Shown here: piece by piece, positions 35,574 to 43,756 of the stretch | Numbering within the stretch: the stretch's first letter is position 1 | Layout of the letters: each line of letters opens with the position of its first letter | NCBI RefSeq assembly: GCF_003011965.1 | Contig: NZ_PXWG01000014.1 | Location: forward strand, 1 to 64,000 | Direction of reading: 5' to 3' | Length of the DNA stretch: 64,000 nt | Source of the DNA: Streptosporangium nondiastaticum | GTDB lineage: Bacteria; Actinomycetota; Actinomycetes; Streptomycetales; Streptomycetaceae | The notes under the pieces: generated by a model | What the model was told of the DNA's origin: nothing | Databases searched by the model: none | The model's input: only the letters and a program-made list of their open reading frames with translations | Made by a program: the position numbers and the translations under genes

Positions 35574-36794
35574 ATGAGGAATGAACGGGCACTCGCCGAT
35601 TCGCGGCTCCCGTCCCTGACCGGCCTGAGGTTCGTGGCGGCCCTGCTGGTCTTCTTCTTCCACCTGAGCGTGGAGAAGCTGTACGACGACGGCACCAACC
35701 CGGTGCTGTCGAAGGTCTTCAATCCGGCCGGCGGCGTCGGCGTCTCGTTCTTCTTCGTCCTGAGCGGGTTCGTCCTCGCCTGGTCGGCGAAGCCGGGCCG
35801 GTCGGCGGGTGAGTTCCTGCGCCGCCGCCTCGCGAAGATCTACCCGAACCACCTCCTGCTCTGGATGCTGACCCTGCCGCTCCTGCTGCTGTTCGGGGAG
35901 CAGGTCGCCGCGGGGTCCGCCACGGCGAACCTCGCCCTCGTGCAGACGTGGATCCCGCGGCTGGACTTCTTCTTCAGCGTGAACCGGCCGAGCTGGTCAC
36001 TGTGCTGCGAGCTGTTCTTCTACCTCATGTTCCCGCTGCTGGCGCGCTTCGTCGGACGCTTCGGCCGGCCCGGCACCTGGGCGGTCGCCGCCGCGGCCGT
36101 CGCGGGCGTCCTGCTGCTGCCCGTGGTCGCCGGCCTCCTGCACGGCGGGCCCGGCATGCCGCTCGACGTGTCGCACCCCGAGGCGGACAGCGGCGTGTCC
36201 GTGCGCCAGTACTGGCTGGTCTACGCGTTCCCGGTGTCGCGCTGCCTGGAGTTCCTCCTGGGCATCGCGGTGGCGAAGCTGGTCAAGGACGGCGCGTGGC
36301 CCCGGGTTCCGGTGGCCGTGGCCACGGGCCTGCTGGCGATCGGCTACGCCGCCGCCGTCGTGGCCCCCGTGCTCTACGGTCTCGCCGCCCTCACCGTGAT
36401 CCCCCTGACGCTGTTCATCCCCGCCGTCGCGATGGCCGACCTGGAGGGCCGCGGCTCCCTGCTGCGCAGCCGGTCCATGGTGTGGCTGGGCGAGGTGTCC
36501 TTCGCCTTCTACCTCGTGCACCAGACCGTCCTGAGGATCGGTCACGACCTGCTCGGCCACGACACGTCCTGGAACGCCTGGACGGCGTCCGCGCTCGCCG
36601 CCGCCTTCGCCGCGGTCACCCTCCTGATCGCCTGGGCGGTCTACCGGTGGTGGGAGATGCCCGCCATGCGCCTGCTGACGGCGCCGCGTTCCGGCGGGAA
36701 GAGCATTCCCGTCGCGTCCGGCGGCCCGCGCGTGCGGCCCGGTCCGGAGCTCTCCCGGCCGCGCCCCGCCGAGCTGGCCGCCGACAAGGACTGA
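35574..36794 (+). CDS. Membrane acyltransferase family protein (acyltransferase 3 / OafA type)
   Basis: 406-residue protein with about ten transmembrane helices. The N-terminal active-site region SLTGLRFVAALLVFFFHLSV carries the conserved Arg and His of acyltransferase family 3. Later FFFVLSGFVLAW and SWSLCCELFFYLMFPLLARF are typical, as is a C-terminal FAFYLVHQTVLRIG. Members O-acylate carbohydrates or macrolides. GGGGGAAAC precedes the ATG. Located between the aminocyclitol-type genes and a methyltransferase, so it may acylate the product. Confidence 0.87.
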   Translation: MRNERALADSRLPSLTGLRFVAALLVFFFHLSVEKLYDDGTNPVLSKVFNPAGGVGVSFFFVLSGFVLAWSAKPGRSAGEFLRRRLAKIYPNHLLLWMLTLPLLLLFGEQVAAGSATANLALVQTWIPRLDFFFSVNRPSWSLCCELFFYLMFPLLARFVGRFGRPGTWAVAAAAVAGVLLLPVVAGLLHGGPGMPLDVSHPEADSGVSVRQYWLVYAFPVSRCLEFLLGIAVAKLVKDGAWPRVPVAVATGLLAIGYAAAVVAPVLYGLAALTVIPLTLFIPAVAMADLEGRGSLLRSRSMVWLGEVSFAFYLVHQTVLRIGHDLLGHDTSWNAWTASALAAAFAAVTLLIAWAVYRWWEMPAMRLLTAPRSGGKSIPVASGGPRVRPGPELSRPRPAELAADKD

Positions 36795-36849
36795 AGCAAG
36801 CCGCACGCCCCGCCCGCACCCGCCCGGCACCACCGTAAGGAACTTCGCC

Positions 36850-37686
36850 ATGCTGACCATGGATCGCGCCACCGAGCCCGGACCCGCCGCCCCCGCCGAG
36901 GAGCAAGCCCGCCCCGCCGGCTGCCTGCAGTCCTACCAGTCCGCGCTGGAGCAGGTGGGCATCGGCTCCGGGTGGAGCGTGCTCGACGCCGGCTGCGGCA
37001 GCGGCGACTTCCTGCCGTGGCTCGCCGAACTGGTCGGCCCCGGTGGGCGCGTGTCGGCGGTCGACCGGCTGGAGCGGAACACGGCGGCCGCGGCGGAGCG
37101 CATGCGCCAGTACGCTCCCGGGCGGCCCGTGGACGTGCGCCGTGCGAGCGTGCTCGACCTGCCCCACGCCGACGGCTCGTTCGACGCCGTGTGGTGCGCC
37201 GACGTCCTCCAGCACCTGGACGACGGCACGCTCGGCCGGGCCCTGCGGGAGCTGCGCAGGGTCGTGCGGCCGGGCGGGCTGGTGGCCGTGCAGGTGCCGG
37301 ACGTCACGGCGGTCGCGGTACGGCCGGGCGATCCGTTCCTGTTCACGGACTTCTTCCGCGCGGCGGCCCCGTCGTGCCCGTACGCCCGGCAGCTGCTGCG
37401 CGGCCGCGAACTCCACCGCTGGCTCCGCGAGTCGGGCCTCGCATCGGTGCGCCAGCACACGACGGTGATCGAGCACCTCGCCCCGCTGGACCCGGGCACC
37501 CTGCGGTTCTGGACCCGCACCGGCGCCCTCATCGCCCGGCAGGCGCGGAGCCTGGGCGGCGGCTGGGAGCACCGGTGGGCGCCGTTCGCCGACGCCGGCG
37601 CGGAGGACCACCCGCTCCGCTCCCGGCACGGCTACGTCAGCGAGGGCACCACGGTCGCCGTCGGCACGGTCCCGGCCGAGCAATAG
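36850..37686 (+). CDS. Class I SAM-dependent methyltransferase
   Basis: 278-residue methyltransferase with motif I SVLDAGCGSGDFLPWL, motif II-type acidic AVDRLERN, and FDAVWCADVLQHLDDGTL, LRRVVRPGGLVAVQV. RBS AAGGA before the ATG. It lies 55 nt after the acyltransferase gene and ends at the iron-box-like element, whose first bases include its stop codon. Probably a tailoring enzyme of the aminocyclitol-type locus, inferred from position. Confidence 0.88.
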   Translation: MLTMDRATEPGPAAPAEEQARPAGCLQSYQSALEQVGIGSGWSVLDAGCGSGDFLPWLAELVGPGGRVSAVDRLERNTAAAAERMRQYAPGRPVDVRRASVLDLPHADGSFDAVWCADVLQHLDDGTLGRALRELRRVVRPGGLVAVQVPDVTAVAVRPGDPFLFTDFFRAAAPSCPYARQLLRGRELHRWLRESGLASVRQHTTVIEHLAPLDPGTLRFWTRTGALIARQARSLGGGWEHRWAPFADAGAEDHPLRSRHGYVSEGTTVAVGTVPAEQ

Positions 37687-37701
37687 GTTAGGCTACCCTT
37701 A
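37683..37701 (+). promoter_or_regulatory. Iron-box-like DtxR/DmdR site
   Basis: ATAGGTTAGGCTACCCTTA matches the DtxR/IdeR consensus TTAGGTTAGSCTAACCTWW at 17 of 19 positions. It sits 40-58 nt upstream of the GntR start. DtxR-family repressors with Fe2+ would silence the GntR-MFS-SGNH operon when iron is abundant. Confidence 0.6.
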
Positions 37702-37740
37702 TCAAGGGATGATGATATGTTCTATCGGGAGGTGGGCGGA

Positions 37741-38433
37741 GTGCGCGCTGTACCGCGTTCGGCACTGATCGAAGGCACCATCGAGCGGCTGAAGACGCAG
37801 ATCGTCAGCGGCAGGTGGCCGATGGGGAGCAAGATCCCCGTCGAGGACGAGCTCGTGGCCGAGCTGGAGGTCAGCCGCAGCACGCTGCGCCAGGCGGTCC
37901 AGGCCCTGGTCCACGTGGGCCTGCTGGAGACCGCGCAGGGCCGGGGCACGTTCGTGCGCGGCACCCACGAGGTCGACGCCGTCCTGACCCGCTATCTGGC
38001 CGACGCCGAGCTCCGCTACGTCCTGGAGACCCGCCGCGGCCTGGAGGTGGAGGCGGCGGGCCTCGCCGCCGAGCGCCGCAGCCGGGCCGGCCTGGACCGC
38101 CTCGCGGCCGTGTACGAGCGGCAGACCGCCGCCCACCGGGACGGCAGGGCGGGCGAGTTCAACCGCGCGGCGGTGGAGTTCCACACGGCCGTCGTCGAGG
38201 CCGCGGGCAATCCCGTGCTGACCCGGCTCTACAGCAGCATGCTCGGCTCCGTCCGGGACTCGGTCCGGGTGGGCGGCGTGCGCCGCCCCGAGGAGCACTA
38301 CGGGGACCCCGGCCACGCCCGCATCCTGGAGGCGATCGACGGCGGCGACCCGCAGGCCGCGCGGGACGCGGCGGCCGAGCACGTGTCCGCCTTCCTGATC
38401 GCGCTCGCGCCGGCCGGCAAGGACGCGCCGTGA
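37741..38433 (+). CDS. GntR-family (FadR/FCD) transcriptional regulator
   Basis: 230-residue regulator. Its N-terminal winged helix reads LIEGTIERLKTQIVSGRWPM and VSRSTLRQAVQALVHVGLLE; the C-terminal FCD domain shows FNRAAVEFHTAVVEAAGNPV and HARILEAIDGGDPQAARDAA, whose histidines bind a metal in this family. The GTG at 37741 is chosen for its GGAGG seven bases upstream; an in-frame ATG at 37717 would add eight residues. Its stop overlaps the start of the MFS gene. Confidence 0.85.
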   Translation: MRAVPRSALIEGTIERLKTQIVSGRWPMGSKIPVEDELVAELEVSRSTLRQAVQALVHVGLLETAQGRGTFVRGTHEVDAVLTRYLADAELRYVLETRRGLEVEAAGLAAERRSRAGLDRLAAVYERQTAAHRDGRAGEFNRAAVEFHTAVVEAAGNPVLTRLYSSMLGSVRDSVRVGGVRRPEEHYGDPGHARILEAIDGGDPQAARDAAAEHVSAFLIALAPAGKDAP

Positions 38434-39719
38434 CGGCCCGGGGCGGCGCGCCCTCCCCCGGCGGCGAGCAGGAGCCGCTGTTCACCCGCACCGCCGTGGT
38501 GGCGTCCTGCCTGGGCATGGTGATCATCGGCGCGCTGATCGCCCTGTACGGACCGGTGGTCCCCGCCCTGCGCGACAAGTTCTCCTTATCGGAGCCGACG
38601 GCCGGGCTGGCCCTGGCCGCCCAGTCGCTCGGCGCAGTGGTGGGCGTCCTCGGCTTCCACTCCGTCCACCGCCGGATCGGCAACCGCGCGCTGCTGATCT
38701 CCTCGTACCTGACGATGCTGGCGGGCACCGTCACCTTCGGCCTCTCCGGGACGTGGTCCCTGATGCTGGGGGCGGCCGTCGTCATGGGACTCGGCCTCGG
38801 CGGCGTCGACTTCGCCATCAGCCGGCTGTTCCTCATCGGGCTCGGCGCCCGCGGCCCGGCCCTGCTGAACGTGGCCCACGGCTGCTTCGGCCTCGGCACC
38901 GTCCTGGCGCCGGCCGTCATCGCCGTCACCGGCCCCGAGCGCTACGGCGCCACGTTCATCACGATCGGCCTCCTGACCCTGATCCCCCTGGCGTGCGTCC
39001 GCGGGGTGCGGGCCCGCCCGACGCCCGCCGAACTCGCCGAGGCCGCGCCGGCACCGGCCCACCGCTCCGGCGGACGCGGCCTGGCCGTCGTGCTCGCCGG
39101 ATTCGTGGCCGTCTACATGCTGCACTTCGCGGTGCAGAGCGGCATCGGCAACTGGGAGCCCACCCACCTGCACGCGCTCGGTCGGAGCATGACGGGCGCG
39201 ACCGTCGCCACCTCGGCGTACTGGCTGGCCATGACCGTGGGCCGCTTCCTGGTCGCCCCGCTGGCCCGCCGCTGGTCCCCCGCCGCGATCGTCACCGGCG
39301 CCTGCGCCCTGATGACCCTCAGCGTCCTGCTGGTGCCGGTGCCCGGCCTCGCCCCCTGGGCGTACGCGGCCGCCGGCCTGTGCATCGGCCCCATCTTCCC
39401 CAACGGCCTGAACTGGCTGAACCGTTCCGCGCCCGCCTCGGGCAACGCCATGGCCTACGTCATCGCCGCGGCCATGCTCGGCTCCGTCGCCTTCCCGCCC
39501 GCGCTCGGCGCGGTCATCGAGGAGTACGACGTCGGCGCCCTGCCCCTCACGCTGGCCGTCCTGTGCCTGGCCACGCTGGCCATCAGCGCGGCCCTCGCGC
39601 GACGGCTGCGCGGCGGCCGGCCGGGGACGGTCGCGGCGCGGGCCGGGGTCCCCCGGGAGCAGGCGCTCACCACAACGACCGTACGAACGACAAGCACCCG
39701 AGAGAAAGGCGCGTCATGA
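38430..39719 (+). CDS. MFS transporter
   Basis: 429-residue, 12-helix major facilitator resembling sugar/FucP-like and exporter-type MFS proteins: VIIGALIALYGPVVPALRDK, LGLGGVDFAISRLFLIGLGA, NVAHGCFGLGTVLAPAVIAV and IGPIFPNGLNWLNRSAP. GTG start overlaps the GntR stop (GTGA) and its own stop overlaps the next ATG. Regulation by iron, through the upstream box, and by the GntR protein is suggested by layout. Substrate unknown; a siderophore or a sugar are both possible. Confidence 0.85.
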   Translation: MTARGGAPSPGGEQEPLFTRTAVVASCLGMVIIGALIALYGPVVPALRDKFSLSEPTAGLALAAQSLGAVVGVLGFHSVHRRIGNRALLISSYLTMLAGTVTFGLSGTWSLMLGAAVVMGLGLGGVDFAISRLFLIGLGARGPALLNVAHGCFGLGTVLAPAVIAVTGPERYGATFITIGLLTLIPLACVRGVRARPTPAELAEAAPAPAHRSGGRGLAVVLAGFVAVYMLHFAVQSGIGNWEPTHLHALGRSMTGATVATSAYWLAMTVGRFLVAPLARRWSPAAIVTGACALMTLSVLLVPVPGLAPWAYAAAGLCIGPIFPNGLNWLNRSAPASGNAMAYVIAAAMLGSVAFPPALGAVIEEYDVGALPLTLAVLCLATLAISAALARRLRGGRPGTVAARAGVPREQALTTTTVRTTSTREKGAS

Positions 39720-40849
39720 CCCAGCAGTGGGTGGCGGGGTTCCGCAGCGCGGTGATCAGCCCGTACGAGACGATCCGGCTCACCGAGCCCCGCGGCTTCA
39801 GCGACCAGACGGTCCGTCAGGTCCTGCACATGGCCGGCGGCGGCGAGCAGCTCCGCGTGCGGCTCTCCAACCGCTACGGCCGTTCCCCGCTGACCGTCGC
39901 CGACGCCCGGGTGGCCGAGCGCAAGACCGCCGGCGAGATCGTCGCCGAGACCGACACCGGGGTGCGCTTCGGCGGCCTCGCGCAGGTGACAGTCCCGGCG
40001 GGCGGCGAGGTGGTCAGCGACCCGGTCGGCCTGCCCGTCCGGGCGGGCGCCGACCTCGTCCTCAGCCTCCACCTGCCGGCGGAGACCGGCCCGGCCACCT
40101 TCTCGCACATGCCCGGCGAGACGTCCTACGTCGCCGCCGGGAACCGGACCGCAGCGGCGAGCCTCCCCGGGGCTGAGGAGGTCCCCTGCCGGTTCTACGT
40201 CACCGGGATCGACGTGCTCGCCGAGGAGGGCACGGCGGTCGCCGTCGCCTTCGGTGACTCCTGGTTCGAGGGCGTCGGCACCACGCCCGGCACCAACCGG
40301 CGCTCCGTCGACGCGCTCAACCGGCGGCTGGAGCGCGGCTGGACCGTCAACCAGGGCATCGCCGGGAACCGGCTGCTGACCGACGAGATCGGCGAGCACG
40401 CCCTGGCCCGCTTCGAGCAGGACGTGCTGTCCGTGCCCGGCGCCGCCCACGTCCTGGTGAACTTCGGCATCAACGACCTGGGCCTGCCGGGGATGGTGGG
40501 GCTGCCCCCCGCCACGGCGGGCGAGCTGATCGCCGGGTTCGCCGAGCTGGCCCGCCGGGCGCACGAGGCCGGGCTGACGATCCACGCGGCGACCGTCGGC
40601 CCGTTCGCCGGAGCCGTCTACCCGGGCCACAACACCCCCGAGGGCCTCGCCGCCCGGCGCGAGGTGAACGAGTGGATCCGCACCGGCGGCGCCTTCGACT
40701 CGGTCTTCGACGTCGCCCGCGCCGTGGAGGACCCCGAGCGGCCGGACCACATCCGCCCGGAGTTCGACAGCGGCGACGGCATGCACCTCAACGACGCCGG
40801 AGCCGAGGCCATGGCCGCCGCGGTCGACCTTCGCGCGCTCGCCTTCTGA
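39716..40849 (+). CDS. SGNH/GDSL-family hydrolase
   Basis: 377-residue esterase-type protein. An N-terminal beta-domain covers residues about 1-170. The SGNH blocks are VAFGDSWFEGVG (nucleophile Ser), QGIAGNRLL (Gly), LVNFGINDLG (Asn) and DGMHLND (catalytic Asp and His). No signal peptide, so it acts in the cytosol. ATGA overlap with the MFS gene shows tight coupling. It probably hydrolyses an ester or acetyl group on the imported or exported compound. Confidence 0.88.
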   Translation: MTQQWVAGFRSAVISPYETIRLTEPRGFSDQTVRQVLHMAGGGEQLRVRLSNRYGRSPLTVADARVAERKTAGEIVAETDTGVRFGGLAQVTVPAGGEVVSDPVGLPVRAGADLVLSLHLPAETGPATFSHMPGETSYVAAGNRTAAASLPGAEEVPCRFYVTGIDVLAEEGTAVAVAFGDSWFEGVGTTPGTNRRSVDALNRRLERGWTVNQGIAGNRLLTDEIGEHALARFEQDVLSVPGAAHVLVNFGINDLGLPGMVGLPPATAGELIAGFAELARRAHEAGLTIHAATVGPFAGAVYPGHNTPEGLAARREVNEWIRTGGAFDSVFDVARAVEDPERPDHIRPEFDSGDGMHLNDAGAEAMAAAVDLRALAF

Positions 40850-40870
40850 CGCCACCGGCGTCTCCACGAC

Positions 40871-40916
40871 GACCCCGCACGGCGCACTTCACGTGCACCC
40901 CCGGCCGTGCGGGGTC
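40871..40916. terminator. Bidirectional terminator between SGNH and GH65 genes
   Basis: 13-bp perfect stem (GACCCCGCACGGC / GCCGTGCGGGGTC) with a 20-nt loop, placed between two convergent genes. Confidence 0.8.
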
Positions 40917-40927
40917 CTTCCCGTCCG

Positions 40928-43690
40928 CTACGAGACCGTCACTTCGGCGATGCCCGTGCGGGACCCCGCGGCCCCGGCGCCGTACACCACCACCCGCACG
41001 TACCGCGCGGCCTGCGGCGCACTGCCGCCGCCGGCCTCGACGTCGCGCCAGTGCCGCCCGTCGGCGGACAGCTGGACGGCGTACGAGGACGGGGCCGGGC
41101 CGCTCCAGGCCGGCGCGACCTTGCTGACGCGCACGGACCTGCCGAGGTCGGTGGTAAGGGTGCCGTCCGCCCCGTCCGGGACCCATGCCGTGGCCGTGTT
41201 GCCGTCAACGGCGGCTCCCGCATACATGCCGGGCTCCTCCGAGGACGCCGTGGCGGCGGTGCAGCGGGCCTTGTCGTCCGTGGGCGCGAGGTCGGGGCGG
41301 CGGGTGTCGAGGAGGACCGGGGCCCTCTTGGTGACCACCTTCGCGCCCTGCGGCGTGTCGAGGGTCATCGGCGCGCCGTCGGTGAGCCGCACGGTGGTCT
41401 GCTTGTCGCCGAGCTCGACGTCGTAGGTGCGGCCCTGCCAGCGCAGCCCGCGCAGGGTGACGCCGCGGCCGAGCTGCGGGGGCAGCATCGGGTCGAGGTG
41501 CAGCCGGTCCTCGCGCATCCGCATGCCGGTCAGGCCGTTGGTGAAGATCTGCAGGAAGCCGCCCTTGCCGGTGAGGAAGTCGTGCGCGGGCGAGCCGGCC
41601 AGCGGGTCCTCGGCGCCCGCCTTCGCGCCGCGGGCCTCCGAGAACTGGGCGAAGGGCCCGCGGACGAACGGCCGGATGGCGCGCTGCAGATAGGTGTACG
41701 TGGAGCAGCCCGGCTCGCCGATCGCTGCGGAGGCGATGGCGTGCACCGAGTCCGTCATGGCCGGGCCGTCGGGGTCGGTCCGCTGCGCGTAGTAGTCGAG
41801 GGTGCTCGCGGCCGCGCCCTCGGGCATCGGCCACTCCAGCGGGTACATCAGCAGCACCGTGTCCGCCTGCTTGATCTTGCTGCCGCGGTAGCCGTCGTAC
41901 TGCTCGAAGACCTTGCGCTGCGCGTCGTAGGGGATGCGGATCCGGTCGGCGATCGACGTCCACTCGCCCGGCGCGCGCTCGCCGAGCAGTTGTGCGGCGC
42001 GGGTGGCGTGGCGCAGGGCGGTGGCGGCGCCCGCGTTGGTGAAGACCGCGTCGTCGACGCCGTTGCTGTACTCGTCGGGGCCGGCGGTGTCCTTGATGGA
42101 GTAGCTGCCGTCCGTGTCGGGGCTGACCCTGCCGGCCCAGAACTCGGCGATGCCCTTCATGACCGGCCAGCCGCGCTCGCGCAGCCACGCGGTGTCGCCG
42201 GTGGCGAGGTAGTACTGCCAGACGGCCAGGGAGATGTCCGACTGGAGGTGGATCTGGGTGCGGCAGTGGGGCGGGTCGACGCTGTGGCACTCCTGGGCCA
42301 GGTCGCCCTTGCTGCCGCTGTTCCAGGGGTAGAACAGCCCCTGGTAGCCGAGCTTGCGGGCGTTCTCGCGGGCGCCCGGGAGGGTGCGGTACCGGTACTC
42401 GACGACGCTCCTGGCGAGTGCGGGGTCGGTGGCCAGCAGGGCCGGGTACATCCAGGTCTCGGCGTCCCAGAACACCAGTCCCGCGTAGTTGTCGCTGGTC
42501 AGCCCGGCCGGGGCGATGCTGTCGGAGGCGTCCTTGCGGCTGCTGGAGAGCAGCCCGTAGCGCGCGGAGCGCACCCAGGCCTGCAGGTCGCGCTGCCCGG
42601 GCACCTCGATGTCGGCGCGCCACAGGCGGGCCCAGGCGGCGGTGTGGGCGCGCAGCAGGCCGTCCCAGCCGCGGCGGGCGGCGCGCTGTGACGCGGCGGT
42701 GGCGTCCTGGCGGGGCGCGTGCGAGGTCAGCGCGGTGTCGACGCCGACGTACTTGGTGAGTTCGTAGGCGTGGCCGTTGCGGACGGGGAAGGCGAGGGAC
42801 TGCCGCGCAGTCAGGTCCTTCGCGGCGCCGGCGGCGCGGGCCCTGTCCGTGCGCACGCCGTTCCCGGCGCGCAGGGTGGAGGCGACGGCGCCGTCGGTGT
42901 CCGTGCCGTCGGTGCGGAAGGCCACGTCCATGGTCCGCCCGTCGCGGCCGGGCCCCTCGGTCCGGTCTCCCCCGCCGGTCTGCTGCATGCGCCGGGCGCC
43001 GTGTCCGTCGATCTCGTCGGTGACGGTGGCCTCGCCGCTCCAGCGCGGCGTCATGCGCAGCCGGACGGCGCCCACGTGCGGGTCGTTGCGGTCGGCGAGC
43101 ACCTCGTAGACCAGGTCGGTCTTCCTGCCGTCGGCGGCGGTCCAGGTGAGGGAGGTGCGGACGATGCCGCAGTGCAGGAAGAGGGTCTGGCGGTAGCCGG
43201 AGACCCGGCCCGGTTCCGTCGAAGAGTTGAAGGTGTCGCCGTGGGAGCCGCCGGTGCCGAGGGTGAGCCCGGTCCAGGTGGGCAGCGCCGCGACGGCCTG
43301 CCGGTCGCCGGCGGTCTGCCGGTTGTGGGCGTAGAGCCCGGAGACGAACGAGCCGTCGTAGCTGGGGGTGAAGAGCGGCCAGCCGGTCTTGGTGTCGCTG
43401 CCGGTGTAGCCGGTGCCGTTGGGCGGGACGCGCTGTCCCAGGTAGCCGTTGCCCACGTAGGCGTGATGGGTGTCGGCGGCGTCGATGCTGGTGGAGTCGA
43501 GCGACCAGCCGTCACCCGTCCGGCAGCCGGCGGACGGGGGGACGGCGGCGGGGGAACGGTCGGCGGTAGTGGGGGGTGGTGCGGACGCCGCGGCCGCGGG
43601 CGCCACCGGGGCGACGAGCGCTCCGGCGAGCAGCAGCGCGGTCAGGCGGGCGGGACGCGGGCGCGGGCGCGCTCGGTGGGAGTACGTCAT
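40928..43690 (-). CDS. Secreted glycoside hydrolase family 65 protein with C-terminal discoidin-like domain
   Basis: 920-residue secreted enzyme. The N-terminal signal peptide is [22 protein letters not shown]65-like N-terminal beta-sandwich is followed by an (alpha/alpha)6 barrel: FWDAETWMYPALL, then DTAGPDEYSNGVDD with the general acid Glu540, and QADTVLLMYPLEWPMPEGAA. The last about 140 residues (SSEEPGMYAGAAVDGNTATA) form an F5/8 type C, CBM32-like domain. GH65 enzymes phosphorolyse or hydrolyse alpha-glucosides such as trehalose or kojibiose; secretion favours hydrolysis. The ATG at 43690 has GGAG six bases upstream. Confidence 0.9.
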   Translation of the reverse strand: MTYSHRARPRPRPARLTALLLAGALVAPVAPAAAASAPPPTTADRSPAAVPPSAGCRTGDGWSLDSTSIDAADTHHAYVGNGYLGQRVPPNGTGYTGSDTKTGWPLFTPSYDGSFVSGLYAHNRQTAGDRQAVAALPTWTGLTLGTGGSHGDTFNSSTEPGRVSGYRQTLFLHCGIVRTSLTWTAADGRKTDLVYEVLADRNDPHVGAVRLRMTPRWSGEATVTDEIDGHGARRMQQTGGGDRTEGPGRDGRTMDVAFRTDGTDTDGAVASTLRAGNGVRTDRARAAGAAKDLTARQSLAFPVRNGHAYELTKYVGVDTALTSHAPRQDATAASQRAARRGWDGLLRAHTAAWARLWRADIEVPGQRDLQAWVRSARYGLLSSSRKDASDSIAPAGLTSDNYAGLVFWDAETWMYPALLATDPALARSVVEYRYRTLPGARENARKLGYQGLFYPWNSGSKGDLAQECHSVDPPHCRTQIHLQSDISLAVWQYYLATGDTAWLRERGWPVMKGIAEFWAGRVSPDTDGSYSIKDTAGPDEYSNGVDDAVFTNAGAATALRHATRAAQLLGERAPGEWTSIADRIRIPYDAQRKVFEQYDGYRGSKIKQADTVLLMYPLEWPMPEGAAASTLDYYAQRTDPDGPAMTDSVHAIASAAIGEPGCSTYTYLQRAIRPFVRGPFAQFSEARGAKAGAEDPLAGSPAHDFLTGKGGFLQIFTNGLTGMRMREDRLHLDPMLPPQLGRGVTLRGLRWQGRTYDVELGDKQTTVRLTDGAPMTLDTPQGAKVVTKRAPVLLDTRRPDLAPTDDKARCTAATASSEEPGMYAGAAVDGNTATAWVPDGADGTLTTDLGRSVRVSKVAPAWSGPAPSSYAVQLSADGRHWRDVEAGGGSAPQAARYVRVVVYGAGAAGSRTGIAEVTVS

Positions 43691-43756
43691 TGTTCTCCGT
43701 CGTTCTCGTATCTCCTGCGAGAGTCCCGCGACCATAAAGTTGCTGAACGGACAACG

